Below are positions 1-11,407 of a stretch of DNA of 64,000 nucleotides, piece after piece. The notes under the pieces were generated by a model. That model was not told the origin of the DNA, made no database searches, and saw nothing but the letters and a program-made list of their open reading frames with translations. The stretch is from positions 17,665,798 through 17,729,797 of the forward strand of contig NC_079969.1 of NCBI RefSeq assembly GCF_029852145.1. The letters run 5' to 3'. Each line of letters opens with the position of its first letter. The first letter of the stretch is position 1. The position numbers and the translations under genes are program-made. This stretch comes from Microplitis mediator (taxonomy: Eukaryota > Arthropoda > Insecta > Hymenoptera > Braconidae).

Positions 1-549
1 GAGTTAGGTGATTATCGCGGTGTCTGGTCTTTCTGCCTTGACTATCACATAACGTCCTAGATGATTTCTGGCCCTTGGATAGGGACTCGGTTAAACGAAA
101 AAAAACATAAAGTCGAGTCATAAAATCATTTTATCTTTACCAGGTCATTGATAATTAATTAAATTAAGAACGTTTCACGTAATACGGGAAAAAAAGTTGT
201 TTTAAATGTGAAGAATTAGATTTCAGTTTCAAACCATTAATTTTTTATTCACGACGGAAAATAGAAATTAAAGATATTGAAATTCTCTGCTTCGATGATT
301 TAGTTATTTAAATTAAATAAAATGCCTTTCTAACGTACACCGACGAGCAAGACGACATATTTATGGTTTCTGCGGAAGTTCAGTATTTTTGCGGAGTTAC
401 AAAAGCATCGGACAAAGTTTGGCCTGGTAGCAACGTTGGCATATTTATGAATTTTGTTATGTGATTATCTCACAAGACTTAGAAAAACTGCAACAGGTAG
501 TAGAGTGAATAGTTGCACGAGTGTTTTAGGAGAGATTGATACTGTGGAG
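1..549. other. AT-rich sequence, no gene recognised
   Basis: No open frame, RNA gene or clear repeat boundary is visible. It lies directly upstream of the gag-like remnant of gypsy A1 and could hold that element's old leader or LTR, but I see no TG...CA ends or second copy to prove it. Confidence 0.4.
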
Positions 550-1744
550 CATGTCGAGTCATAAGAAAAAGAAGAAGGTAGTCTCGCAGATCCTTCAGAC
601 AGTAAAAACACAGTCGGAAGCGGTAGAAAATATCAAAGTATTCGTAAACCAACAGACGGACTCAACATAATAAACTCCTACACTCAGACGTTCCATGCGG
701 TTATCCCTGAGAAATCACTTTCATTCACGAATCTCCTTGGCGACAACTGTTATCCACACTCAAATGATCAAGAAGATATTCTGCGTGACTTGAAAACCGT
801 ACTAGAGTCCAAATACCAAGAGTGGGAAGCTAAATTGCAACAAGAAACCAAAAGAAAGACAAAAGAGGAATTCGAGAGAGAGCAGAAAGAAAAACGACAG
901 TGTGAAAGACAATCGATTAGGGAGTAGAATAAGAGCAAATTATAAAAAATTGAATGACTTAGTAGAGCACATGCTTTGGTCCCGATAAAGTTATAACAAG
1001 GTATTTTTCAACTTGCCAAATTTGGTCACTTCTTTCAATTGTTGTAAATTAATAAGGGTGTTATTGGAAGATAAACTCGGCCTTCCAGAACCGGAGATGT
1101 TAATTATTATGAAATCAGGTTCGTTGAAACTTATAATAGTGAGGATGATGAGGAGTTAAATTATTGGACATAATTATAAAAATATCAGTTCATTTTTATT
1201 TATTACATATGACTAAATTTCTCCGTATCGAATATGTCCCCTGGACTTTATCTTCTTACCAATTAAGAGTCGATCAACAGCAATGTTGCTGGAAATGTAG
1301 AGAAAAAGGCAATGTGTAGAGTAGATGCTGCAAACTTCGAGTTAGATTATGTATCCGATGTTGTTAAAAATGTATATGGAGTTAGGGATGCAAATGCCCA
1401 GAACAGGGAAACGCCCAGAGGGCCGATCTCAAAACAACAGATCAGCCCGAACTCAACCAAGAGACTTCACCAGTCATCAGTGGACAACCAAGCCAAAATC
1501 AGAGTTTAAAGTCAAAGAGCTTGGAAGCCAAACCTTTGCGAGAAAAGACGTGAGTAAAACACAACTGCACCCAGTCTTTTCGACATCCATCAAATCAATC
1601 CAAGCATTCCCATCAATATATACAGAACCTAGACCATCCACTTCAGCAGTCCCAACGACAACAGAACAACTACTCGAGAAAAGTATGACTCCAAAGCCTA
1701 TATGTAACACCCTCCGTAAGTTTATTACGGAGATTAGACCTTGA
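550..1744 (+). pseudogene. gag-like remnant of Ty3/gypsy element A1
   Basis: Three short, lysine- and glutamate-rich frames precede the protease and RT of element A1. One runs from an ATG at 550 for about 39 codons. A second, at about 758-928, is highly charged and looks like a coiled coil (QQETKRKTKEEFEREQKEK). A third, at 1349-1744, is rich in Ser, Thr, Pro, Gln and Arg. None has a recognisable zinc knuckle. Gag is the nucleocapsid protein of LTR retrotransposons and normally sits just upstream of protease, so position is the main argument. Stops and frameshifts separate the pieces, so no intact product is possible. The assignment to gag is inference. Confidence 0.4.
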
Positions 1745-1769
1745 TATTCCCGACTGAATGTTATTGCAT

Positions 1770-2830
1770 ACATAGATGAAAACATTATGGTGTCTAGCCG
1801 ACACAGGCGTCACAACGTCATTAATCAGTTAAAATCTGTGGGATTTTTGATTCTAAAGGCCTATACACAAGTTACAAACTGATACAACAGGTAGCAAATG
1901 TAACAGATTGGCAAGAAGTATGGAGTCACGATGATTGAACTACGGGTTAAAGACAAAAATCACGAGTAACCCTTTCACGTCATGCCATAAAATGTTGCCG
2001 AGTTTTCACGGCAACATTTTATTCAGAGTCGACAGCCTGGGGTTAAGCATAATAGTTGTCCAGTTAGAAAATGAAAACAAGCAGACGCGTCACATCATTA
2101 ACACAAGAGATACTAGAGACTCATTACCTAGGCCTAAGAAAGATATCGATAAAGAATAGGCTCTAAATGCCAAAATAAATAGGCCAACGCTGCTAATGTG
2201 GCACGCTATTAGTCAAGTCAGGAGTTGAACCGATTCGATTTCGTTATACATCACGTAACCCGGCAGTGCAATAGATTATCAACGAAGAAGTTGATAAAAT
2301 GTTAGAGAAAGGTTTAATTGAACCTCGATGTCAGTGGAGTTCAGCTGTATTACTAGTAAAAAAAATTACAAGAATTATCGATTTCGCATCGATTTCCGTA
2401 AATTCAAAGACATGGCAGAAAGAGATGCATATCCTCTCCTACAAATAAACGCAGCATTAGATAAATTGTATGACGCAAAGAATATATCAACTATTGCTGT
2501 GAAAAACGAATATTAGCGAGCACCACTGGATAAGGAAAGTGAACCACTTATCACTTTTACAGTACCAGTATGTGGATTATTTCAGTTTAAAGTTATGCCG
2601 TTCTGTCTACACTCCACATCTACAATGTTTCAGAGATTGCTAAATACAATCATCGGACCCAACCTAGAACCATATGTATTCGTCTACCTCGACGACATCA
2701 TCGTGATTGGCCGTACCTTTACAGAAGACATGGAGAAACTTCAGGAAGTGTTTAAACATCACTGCGAATCGCGTTTAAAAATAAATGTCGAGAAAAGCTA
2801 ATTTCTTGAAGCTTGTCTCATATATCTAGG
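1770..2830 (+). pseudogene. Ty3/gypsy A1 protease and reverse transcriptase, decayed
   Basis: An aspartic-protease-like core (LADTGVTTS) lies near 1795. It is followed by the RT domain from about 2220 to 2830. Visible RT parts are a fingers region ending in FRIDFRKFKDMAERDAYPL near 2390-2440, and the palm box FVYLDDIIVIGRT near 2680-2715, which holds the YLDD catalytic motif. In-frame stops (for example near 2515 and 2800) and frame changes break it. The paralogue at 42.1-42.9 kb has the same architecture. The enzyme would copy element RNA into DNA; this copy is dead. Confidence 0.85.
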
Positions 2831-3614
2831 CCACGTTATTGACAAAAACGGAATGCACACCGACGCCGAGAAAGTCAAGGCCATCGATGAGCTGAAAACT
2901 GCAATTAATGTTAAAGAGGTACGCCAATTTATTGGAATAGTATCATGGTACAAGTGATTTATTCCTAACCATTCCGAGTTAATAAAACCGTTGACGTCTT
3001 TACTTCAAAAGAAAGAGAAATGGCGCTGGGAGGAGTAAGAACAAGAAGCTTTCGATCAATTCAAAGAGAAACTAAAGTCCCCACCCATACTTGTTTCTCC
3101 AGATTTCGAAAAACTATTTACTTTGCAAGCAAGCGCAAGCAATGGAGGCTTAGGTGCTGTGTTGATGCAGGCGAAAGAAGGTCAAGAACACGTGATTGCA
3201 GAGTAGAGCCGTTTGTTGAATAAAAGCGAAATTAATTATACCGTGACCGAAAAAGAGCGTCTAGCCGTAGTCTGGGTTATCCAGAAGATACACCATCATT
3301 TAGAAGGGTATGCTTTTTACGTGTTAACCACTCATCAGTCTTAAAAATGGCTTATCACACTAGAAAGTCCGAGTAGTCGAGTCACACTATGGTGCTTGTA
3401 CCTCCCCCAGTTTGATTTTAAAATAGTGTATCGAAAAGGTAATCTGAATAAAGTAGCCGATATATTATCCCGTAGTAACGAAATACAGTTCGAAAAAGAA
3501 GACGATGACATTCAAGAGACGACAGTAATGTCCAGTTTCGAAATAAAAAAGGGTTGGTATAACCGAGTGAAAGAAGACGTGTTGAAAAATTCGCAACGTT
3601 ACCCCGAATTCTGA
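2831..3614 (+). pseudogene. Ty3/gypsy A1 RT connection and RNase H domain
   Basis: This segment follows the RT palm. It holds the gypsy connection region (GHVIDKNGMHTDAEKVKAI near 2830-2885) and an RNase H-like part in several frames: a segment reading LGAVLMQAKEGQEHVI near 3150-3200, TVTEKERLAVVWVIQKIHHH near 3240-3300, and DFKIVYRKGNLNKVADILSR at 3411-3470, the usual end of gypsy RNase H. Several stops interrupt it. The open part ends at 3614, just before the MITE at 3635. Integrase sequence resumes only beyond that MITE. Confidence 0.8.
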
Positions 3615-3634
3615 ATTAAGAATGACAATCTCTA

Positions 3635-3917
3635 CACAGTAAAAAATATTGTGTATTTGTGTCGAAAACGGTTTGTGTTAAACTAACACAAAGTTTGTGT
3701 CACTCATTGTAACATAAAAAATGTGTTATACACTCTTTATTAACACATTTTGTGTGTTACTGTGGAATTTTTGCGCCCTCTTGTGGCGATATTTCAACAT
3801 AATCTTTGTGTTAAAAAGGGGTTACACAAAGTTTGTGTCGAAATTTCAACACAAATTTTGTGTCAACCGTTTTTAACACACAAACTGTGTTGATTTTACA
3901 CAATATTTTTTACTGTG
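3635..3917. mobile_element. 283-bp TA-flanked MITE inside gypsy A1
   Basis: The terminal inverted repeats begin CACAGTAAAAAATATTGTG and end with the exact complement. TA dinucleotides flank both ends (3633-3634 and 3918-3919), as in Tc1/mariner-type insertions. The interior is full of inverted GTGTTA/TAACAC and ACACAAA/TTTGTGT motifs and has no ORF. It separates the RNase H and integrase parts of A1, so it inserted later. Confidence 0.85.
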
Positions 3918-4007
3918 TACTGTTATATCCACCATAGTCTTAATTATGCTGAAAGATCCGACGCGTGAAAGTTGTGTGTACTAGAGAACCTCCGAGATCG
4001 AGTTATG

Positions 4008-4165
4008 TACGATAATCATAACGAAGCGACAGGGAAACACTTAGGCATAACTAAAATCATCGCGAGAACAGCCTGAACGTACTAATGGCCGGGAATGGAT
4101 CAGGATATCACTAGATATGTACGAATTTGTACAAAGTGTAAGAAGTTAAAGCCAATATAGCAGAA
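4008..4165 (+). pseudogene. Gypsy A1 integrase HHCC zinc-finger fragment
   Basis: Translation from 4008 gives the gypsy integrase N-terminal zinc-binding pattern: two His about 10-12 residues apart (NHNEATGKHLGITKI), then a WPGM..DI..Y block and a C-x2-C pair (RICTKCKK) near 4130-4145. Two in-frame stops interrupt it. The catalytic DDE core is missing; homology stops near 4165. Element A2 has the same block around its pogo insertion. Confidence 0.8.
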
Positions 4166-6084
4166 AACAACAGGAAAAATACGTACAATTATATTATTAG
4201 CACATGATCTGATTATTGTCTTTTATGCTAATTATTGAATATTAATCAAATTTGGTCACAAGTCTGGAAATATAAAATTCGAGTTATCTGTTGTTACACA
4301 ATCCCCTACCTATCCCTGGGCACTGACGAGCTAATGAGCAGGGGGAAGCTACGTCTAACACACGTGGTAAGGACTTTAATCTTTCCGTAATGTCACAAAG
4401 TGTTGGTATCCTAAAACAGATAATGTAGTAATTAATTAATGATAACTACTGTGTGACAATTAAAATTGATATTCATCACAAAAATATTGAAGTAAAATTT
4501 TTTGTAGCATCAAGCTTATGCTTTAAAGAATTTTTGGAAAAAATATTTAACGATGCATCAATTATTTTTTTATTTTTAAATTAAATAATAAGCATTGGAA
4601 AAGATGGATTTATTTAGACTTAAACTTTATATCTCTAAATTCTCTAGCACGTAACACATTGCCGGTACATACTCTGTAGAGGAAAAAAAAGCGTTTTGGA
4701 CAAAGATAACGAGCTCCTCATCGTCACACGAGTCTTTTTTAACGGGCTTCTTCACCACGCCTTTTCCACGTTTCACGTACTTATGTTATTATTATTATTA
4801 TCATTATGTTTTTCAAGCTTTTTCAGAATATACTTTTTTTGTCTATTTTACTCGACTTTTTCCTATTTTGTATGTACTGAATATCCATTATTGCTTATTA
4901 TTTTTCTTTAACACACAAATAAGTTACACAAAATGAATTGCGTTTCGTAATTAATGTTTAAATAAATCACTAAATTAAAATTTATGGATTAAATGTTATA
5001 AGTATTTTTTTTTTATTACATACGTATAAAAAGGTATAGTGGAATTTACCACAATCGGGGATACATAGATTACACTGAATAGTAATATACAGAATCATTA
5101 CACATTTAGTAATGACTACTAGCCTATTGTGGTACACGAACTGTAGTAACATCTATTACTGTCGTTGGTTAAACTACTCCTTGTTAAATGACAGCTATGG
5201 TTCTTACTACCCCACATCAAAGTTTCAAATTTTTTATCCTTAATTTAGTTATCAAGTATATACTAATTGATACTTATTATTCTTCATGGTATTTAAAACG
5301 TTTTAAAAAGTTTTAAATTTATATCATATTGTTCGTACAAAGAGTTTTCAAATATATTGAAGTGGATTTGTAAATAATTATTTCGGATAGCCCCACACAC
5401 AAAATTTTTAAAGTAGATCTCTTTTTTTCTATATGTCATGATATTTATTTTTCATTTGGAAATATCCTTATGACAAATTAATTATTGTACTACTAACATA
5501 GTTTTATTGAATATTTAACTTTTGTTGATACAAAATCAAAGCACTAAATTTTAAAGGTTATGACTCACACATTTAATGATGTAGTAATTGTAATTATAAC
5601 AATAATTATAACTATAATTACGGAGGTAGTACAAACACACAGTGGGGTAAAAAAAGGTGGTGGTGGCGCTGTTGTTTTTGTTTATCAGTCATTTTACTCC
5701 ACATTGGCGTAGATTGTACAAATTATGTGATATCGTGTACTCAAAGAATAATGATATCAACTAATCCTTATAAAATTATGTGGTTAAATAAACCACAGGA
5801 TGAGTTTTCCATACTATATTGAGTAGTTACTGAGCCTACAAATTTTTACCCCAGAGAAATAGTAAATAGAACTACTACAGTAGAGAATCTTATACAGTGT
5901 CATTATTGCTATTTTATTTGTCGATACGATGACCACAAACTGTAGTTCAAATATTACTAGTTTAGTGTGATAAATTTAACTCTAGCATTTTCTTACGTGC
6001 ATTTTTTAGTTTTTATAGATGGATAGTCGTATTCATTGTGTTATTAAAATTTTTAGCATCTGTCCCTACCCAAAAATTGCCATA
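4166..6084. other. AT-rich non-coding stretch
   Basis: No credible gene is visible. A 71-codon frame at 4696-4911 is hydrophobic only because of its T-rich composition and has no domain. Between about 5040 and 5960 short motifs such as TTACCACAATC and ACCACA recur and resemble other MITE remnants in this window, but I cannot fix any element ends. Confidence 0.5.
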
Positions 6085-6171
6085 GAATCCACTCAAATGC
6101 GACAAAAACCGCATAGAAACCAATACAGTCTATAGGATTCTATGTGATTTTTGTCGCATTTGAGTGGATTC
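6085..6171. repeat. Short foldback hairpin (about 33-bp arms)
   Basis: The left arm begins GAATCCACTCAAATGCGACA at 6085 and the right arm ends with its complement at 6171. The arms stay complementary, with a few mismatches, to CGCATAGAA/TTCTATGTG, leaving a loop of about 15-20 bases. It is probably a small palindromic MITE or a relic of one. Confidence 0.7.
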
Positions 6172-6179
6172 CACGCACA

Positions 6180-6340
6180 GAAAAAAAAGTTATCTTGAGT
6201 CAAGAAAATATCTTGGAAGATGAACGTTTTCGGGAACCAAGTCAAAATTTTCTTAAGCCAAGAAAATTTGTCTTGGTTAAAAAAAATTCGTCTTGGTCGA
6301 AGAGGATTTCTACTTTATCTGAAAAAATATAGGTTTCCAA
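6180..6340. repeat. Degenerate TCTTGG/CCAAGA inverted-motif cluster
   Basis: The motif TCTTG(G/A) and its complement CCAAGA or TCAAGA occur about ten times, mostly followed by AAAATTT. They can pair with each other in many combinations, so the tract looks like a decayed foldback MITE. The open frame across it (6144-6332) has no recognisable domain. Confidence 0.5.
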
Positions 6341-7297
6341 AAAAGTTTTCTTGAATCAAGAATATTTACCTTCAGTATTTACTATCAAGGATGGTAATTA
6401 ATATTATTGAATGCTATGAAAGAATTGATCGAAAATTCAATAATTATCACGTACTGCTGCGAAATTGTAAATTTTCGAATACAAATATTATGACAAACAT
6501 ACTTGAGTTTTATTTATAAAATTTTTAAAAGAAAATGACAATTTTTTAAAAGTTAAAATACAAGTATTCAAATTATTTATATTGTAAACTCTTCATTGGC
6601 GTACCAGCCCTATCTTAATTTTACTTTTAAATTGTAAACAAATATTTTCTATTTAAATCTTTAATTTAGTAATGTAAATTTTATTGTTTAAAATGTTACA
6701 ATAAGTTACTATCAGTCGTCTAGATCAGCGTAGAATAAAAATTTCCAAGCGAGAGAGATTCTGTCAATAACTTTGAATGATTGAGTATGCTCATCAAAAT
6801 AAGAATCATTCAAGTACTGAGTAATAAATAAAATTTGGTCATTATTATCATTTGGTATTTTTAGTAGATTTCTTAAAAATCTAACTATTGTATTTGTCTT
6901 CATGATGGAATTTTCGAAAAATTTTGCTACCTCTAAACTCAGCTCGACGAGCTGAGTCAGGAAATACATACAGTTCAAAAGTTTATACATGTATTTATAT
7001 ATATATACAATATAAAGCGCCGTTCTCCAACGATAGCGTCCGCAATTCTATACCGATCTTAATGAAACTTAGTATACTTATTCTATGGACGATTACCTTG
7101 GATGAGTTCGAAGATGAACCAATTTGGCCAATAAGTTCAGAAGTTATGGTTAATTGAAATTTTGTAAAATTTTCAAAAAAAATTTGTTTGCCGCTTTAAC
7201 TGGATGTAACTTCTAAACGAAAAGAGATAGCTTATTTTCGTTTGTTCTATGTGAAAGCTCGTTCGATTGCTTACAATTTCGACTATCCCATACAGGA
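6341..7297. other. AT-rich sequence with a weak dispersed repeat
   Basis: No gene is recognised. Around 6890-7200 the text (for example GTTCAAAAGTTTATA and GAGTTCGAAGATGA) is weakly repeated at 23670-23870. Both places flank copies of the minisatellite element, so they may be outer parts of that repeat or an older host repeat. Confidence 0.4.
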
Positions 7298-7311
7298 GCT
7301 GCCAGAGTTGA

Positions 7312-7665
7312 ACAACGGGCCCCTACTTGGCCCAGCACTGGGGAACGTAGCTTTGGCACACCTATATTGGCCCAGGCTTGGGCCAGGACTGGGTAACCTA
7401 GCCTTGGCCGTCCAATGGCAAGCCAGGCTTGGGCCAAGCCTGGGTAACCTAGCCTTGGCCGTTACAATGATTACCCGGGCTTGGGCCAAGACTGGGTAAC
7501 CTAGCCTTGGCCGTCCAATGGCAACCCAGACTTAGGCCAAGACTGGGTAACCTAGCCTTGGCCATCCAATGGCAAGCCACGCTTGGGCCAGGACTGGGTA
7601 ACCTAGCCTTGGCCGTTACAATGATTACCCGGGCTTGGGCCAAGGTAGGATTACCCAAGTTTGGA
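7312..7665. repeat. 51-bp GGCC-rich minisatellite
   Basis: The phrase GGGTAACCTAGCCTTGGCC starts at 7391, 7442, 7494, 7545 and 7596, a spacing of 51-52 bp. Two unit types occur, with CCAATGGCAAGCC or ACAATGATTACCCGGG between the shared cores, in the order A, B, A, A, B. Because 51 is a multiple of three, long spurious frames open on both strands. Confidence 0.9.
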
Positions 7666-7910
7666 TATACCCATGGTTTATACAAGTAGATCATATAAAT
7701 GTACCAGTTCAACGTTAGTAGGTTCGTCCAGTAGCTACCGTTCGGACCCAGTAATCAGCAGGACGGCAGTTCGCGCCCAGAGTCCAGCAGAATTTCCACC
7801 GAGTTCTTTCACATCATTTACCTCTCTTAGATAATTAAAACGTTAATGATCATGAATTCTACGAGGTTAATAATAATAAATTTTTTTAAATTAAATTTAT
7901 TCGTTTCCTG

Positions 7911-8095
7911 GAAGCTTGGGCCAGGTCTGGCAACCAAGCCTGGGCCAGGTCTGGTAACCAAGCATGGGCCAGGTCTGGCAACCAGGCTTGGCCCGAGATT
8001 ATCATTCCAGGCTTCTACCAAGGCTGGACCAAGACTGGCTTACAAGCCTGGCCCAAGGTTCTACAAAGTTGGGCCAAGTCTGGGCCAAGCCTGGG
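7911..8095. repeat. 24-bp GGCC-rich minisatellite
   Basis: The word CCAGGTCTGG starts at 7921, 7945 and 7969, giving a 24-bp period, followed by more degenerate TTGGGCC and CCTGGCCC units to about 8095. It shares the TTGGGCCA core with the 51-bp block, so the two arrays may have a common origin. Confidence 0.85.
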
Positions 8096-8122
8096 CCCGT
8101 GGTACTTTCCTCTCTGGGATAC

Positions 8123-8709
8123 AGCTCATTGATTTGACCATTTTTTCTAGTTGATAAATGGTTTTGAACATTTACAAAATATTATAAAAACTGATTTTAT
8201 GCAGGTTTTCACTTTGATTATAGCCACAATTTCAAACTGATCACCTTGAAACTTAGTATACGTATTTTGTGGGTGACTACCAAAAATTTCAAAATGCCCA
8301 AAATTTACATTTTTACTTATTCTTCCTTCAATATCTTTTGAATGTGATAACTTATCGACTTTTTATCAAATTCATCTGAAAGCTCTTCAAATTAGCTTTT
8401 ATTTTCATGCCTATATATATGCCTAGACCACTGAAATTACTTATTTTACCATTTATTTAATGAAATTTTGCTATTGCATTAGTTCTCCTACTTCTTAGTA
8501 AATTCATGGAGTTACTTAAATTCATATTATCGCAGTGTGACACTTATAAAATCCAAACATCTCAATTCAGTGGGTATATACAATTTTGTTTTATCGACAG
8601 TGTATAAATGATATGATATATCAATAACAAGATTAGCATTAGTTATGATGATAATATTCTCTATATCTACTCGTCGTTTGATATTCTAATAGGCTTTTTA
8701 TTTGAAATA
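8123..8709. other. AT-rich sequence, nothing recognised
   Basis: I see no ORF, tandem repeat or inverted termini here. The phrase GAAACTTAGTATAC occurs both near 7060 and near 8250, on either side of the minisatellite element. Confidence 0.4.
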
Positions 8710-9258
8710 TTAGTACTAATATACTGACATTCGTGTCCATACTTAATAATAACTATTGAATTCGTAGGAAATAGGACCAGGAAATAAATGAATTACTTTA
8801 AATAAATTGAACGTTTCGTCATTTATTTATGACTTCCTCAGCAACTAAAAACAAAATAAAAACACAAACTATTTTTTCAGCACATAACAATTGTTCTAAT
8901 AAAATTGATTAGGTTAGATTATATACCTTATTATTGTAATTCAATTGTCTATTGTATAGAAACTATGGAGAAAGACCTTATATCTTAAAATTATTGCCAT
9001 AATCAGACTCATTATTATTGTAAAACTTTGATTTTAAATTAATTATTGTTAAATAAACTCAAATTTTTAACTATTACGGTTTTCTCTATGTCACAACGGT
9101 TTCAAATATAATTTATATTATTATTATTATTATTATTATAGACAAGGTTCTGTCACGCCATCTATACTGACATGTTTCAACTTAATTAAGTTTAAATTTA
9201 AATTGAAAGTAGCTAAATAATTATTTTGAATTAAAATTTAGTACAGTTTAAAACTACA

Positions 9259-9946
9259 TTAATTAATTGTTAGTAACTGATTATAAATCATACTGAGGTT
9301 ATTTACATCTGATCTGAAATTTACCGTGTCATTAATTTTTATAAAATACATTTCACTAATGTTTCTTTTTATCCAATTTTGTTCTTTGTCAACAATTGTA
9401 ACATCTCCGAATTTAAAATTATGTCCAGTGTCAAAATGGTGAGAACTTAAAGCTGTTTTATTCTCCTTGATAATATTAGTATTTCTACAATCATTTTTAT
9501 GTTGTGCTACTCTTTTCTTTAACTTCTGTTTTGTTTGACCCACGTAACATAAGTTACATTCACATGGAATTTTATACACTACATTACATTGGTCCAGAGT
9601 TTCAATCTTATCTTTAAGACTTGAGTATAACGATTGTATTTTCTTGACATTATAACTGGCTAATTTGATGTTGGTGCCTTTAAAGCATCTGTCTAACTTC
9701 AATGACAAAGGAACAATGAATGGAAATTTCACAAATTTTTTTATGATCAAGTTGTCCTTAGATGTAGCTGTTGTTTTTAATTTAAAATTGTTGACCAAGT
9801 TGTGTATTAAACCAGTTGGGTAATTATTATTTTTAAGAAGAGTTTCAACTTTTTTCAGGTTGTCTGAATGAAAATCCTGGTGACTTAGAGATAGTACACG
9901 ATGTAACAAACCTTTAATCACACCAATTTTTTGTGTCATTGGGTGG
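9259..9946 (-). pseudogene. Penelope-like C-terminus with GIY-YIG endonuclease, left copy
   Basis: The 226-residue frame is the same protein as the right copy but starts about 47 residues later. It carries the GIY-YIG-like block CNLCYVGQTKQKLKKRVAQH and downstream His, Glu and Asn residues typical of the nicking endonuclease that Penelope retroelements carry after their RT. The RT palm is absent, because the arm is cut off at the palindrome centre. The Met at the start is simply the first one after the truncation. It cannot act alone as a retroelement. An endonuclease-only product is possible but unproven. Confidence 0.85.
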
Positions 9947-9949
9947 AAT

Positions 9950-10771
9950 GTGATGGAATGTGAGAATAACTCAAGGATTCCATTCTTAGATGTGATGATT
10001 CTGAGGTCACCAGATGGGAAATTAAAAACGAATTGGTTTGTAAAACCAACCAGTTCGGGAAGAATATTAAATTATTGGTCGAACCACCCAATGACACAAA
10101 AAATTGGTGTGATTAAAGGTTTGTTACATCGTGTACTATCTCTAAGTCACCAGGATTTTCATTCAGACAACCTGAAAAAAGTTGAAACTCTTCTTAAAAA
10201 TAATAATTACCCAACTGGTTTAATACACAACTTGGTCAACAATTTTAAATTAAAAACAACAGCTACATCTAAGGACAACTTGATCATAAAAAAATTTGTG
10301 AAATTTCCATTCATTGTTCCTTTGTCATTGAAGTTAGACAGATGCTTTAAAGGCACCAACATCAAATTAGCCAGTTATAATGTCAAGAAAATACAATCGT
10401 TATACTCAAGTCTTAAAGATAAGATTGAAACTCTGGACCAATGTAATGTAGTGTATAAAATTCCATGTGAATGTAACTTATGTTACGTGGGTCAAACAAA
10501 ACAGAAGTTAAAGAAAAGAGTAGCACAACATAAAAATGATTGTAGAAATACTAATATTATCAAGGAGAATAAAACAGCTTTAAGTTCTCACCATTTTGAC
10601 ACTGGACATAATTTTAAATTCGGAGATGTTACAATTGTTGACAAAGAACAAAATTGGATAAAAAGAAACATTAGTGAAATGTATTTTATAAAAATTAATG
10701 ACACGGTAAATTTCAGATCAGATGTAAATAACCTCAGTATGATTTATAATCAGTTACTAACAATTAATTAA
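9950..10771 (+). pseudogene. Penelope-like RT end plus GIY-YIG endonuclease, right copy
   Basis: The 273-residue open frame has two parts. Residues 1-50 (RIPFLDVMILRSPDGKL...) match the segment that follows the catalytic palm of Penelope RTs. Residues of about 165-260 hold a GIY-YIG-like domain: a short Cys-rich lead-in (KIPCECNLC), YVGQT, then the conserved Arg in KKRVAQHK, then a C-terminal region rich in Lys and Asn. The full protein is usually around 800 residues, so the RT catalytic core is missing. The frame has no internal stops, which agrees with recent insertion. The ATG at 9950 lies at the spacer and is probably not a native start. Confidence 0.87.
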
Positions 10772-11407
10772 TGTAGTTTTAAACTGTACTAAATTTTAAT
10801 TCAAAATAATTATTTAGCTACTTTCAATTTAAATTTAAACTTAATTAAGTTGAAACATGTCAGTATAGATGGCGTGACAGAACCTTGTCTATAATAATAA
10901 TAATAATAATATAAATTATATTTGAAACCGTTGTGACATAGAGAAAACCCTAATAGTTAAAAATTTGAGTTTATTTAACAATAATTAATTTAAAATCAAA
11001 GTTTTACAATAATAATGAGTCTGATTATGGCAATAATTTTAAGATATAAGGTCTTTCTCCATAGTTTCTATACAATAGACAATTGAATTACAATAATAAG
11101 GTATATAATCTAACCTAATCAATTTTATTAGAACAATTGTTATGTGCTGAAAAAATAGTTTGTGTTTTTATTTTGTTTTTAGTTGCTGAGGAAGTCATAA
11201 ATAAATGACGAAACGTTCAATTTATTTAAAGTAATTTATTTATTTCCTGGTCCTATTTCCTACGAATTCAATAGTTATTAGTACTAATTTCAAGTATGAC
11301 ACTTTGATGTATCACAATCAATTTTTAATCTTAGAATATTTCATTAGTAGATTTTATTGAAAGCAAATTATCGCCTTTGTTCTTATGGTAGAATTTTCGA
11401 GCATTAA

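Larger units (their letters stand above)
7298..8122. mobile_element. Minisatellite-carrying element, copy 1
   Basis: This unit is repeated at 20998-23403. It starts GCTGCCAGAGTTGAAC...ACGGGCCC and ends GGGCCCGT...TTTCCTCTCTGGG, so the two ends form imperfect inverted repeats (CCAGAG and ACGGGCCC blocks). The 6-bp word ATACAG abuts both sides in this copy, a possible target duplication. Inside are two different GGCC-rich tandem blocks joined by a unique segment at about 7690-7905. There is no protein domain. A non-autonomous DNA element is the best reading, but the class is unknown. Confidence 0.55.
8721..11277. mobile_element. Head-to-head Penelope-like palindrome
   Basis: Two truncated Penelope-like copies face away from each other around a 137-bp spacer (9947-10083). 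The left arm (8747-9946) and right arm (10084-11280) are nearly identical inverted repeats of about 1.2 kb. I noticed only a single-base difference near 9078/10948, and the overlapping protein is identical over 226 residues. The same 11-bp word TTAGTACTAAT lies at 8710-8720 and 11278-11288 and is a candidate target duplication. Penelope elements are known to form inverted and partly duplicated copies with long terminal structures. The near identity implies a recent event. Confidence 0.85.

Noticed and set aside
7300..8100. CRISPR-like array
   Set aside because: No constant repeat with unique spacers: the repeats are contiguous minisatellite units in a eukaryotic context.
7213..8154. Several overlapping open frames on both strands (LGPGLGNLALAV-type peptides)
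   Set aside because: They arise from the 51-bp and 24-bp tandem repeats, whose periods are multiples of three; both strands are open equally and no domain is present.
8710..11288. Palindrome as a pure assembly artefact
   Set aside because: Not excluded, but the asymmetric spacer, the longer right-hand coding copy and the 11-bp flanking repeat argue for a real insertion.
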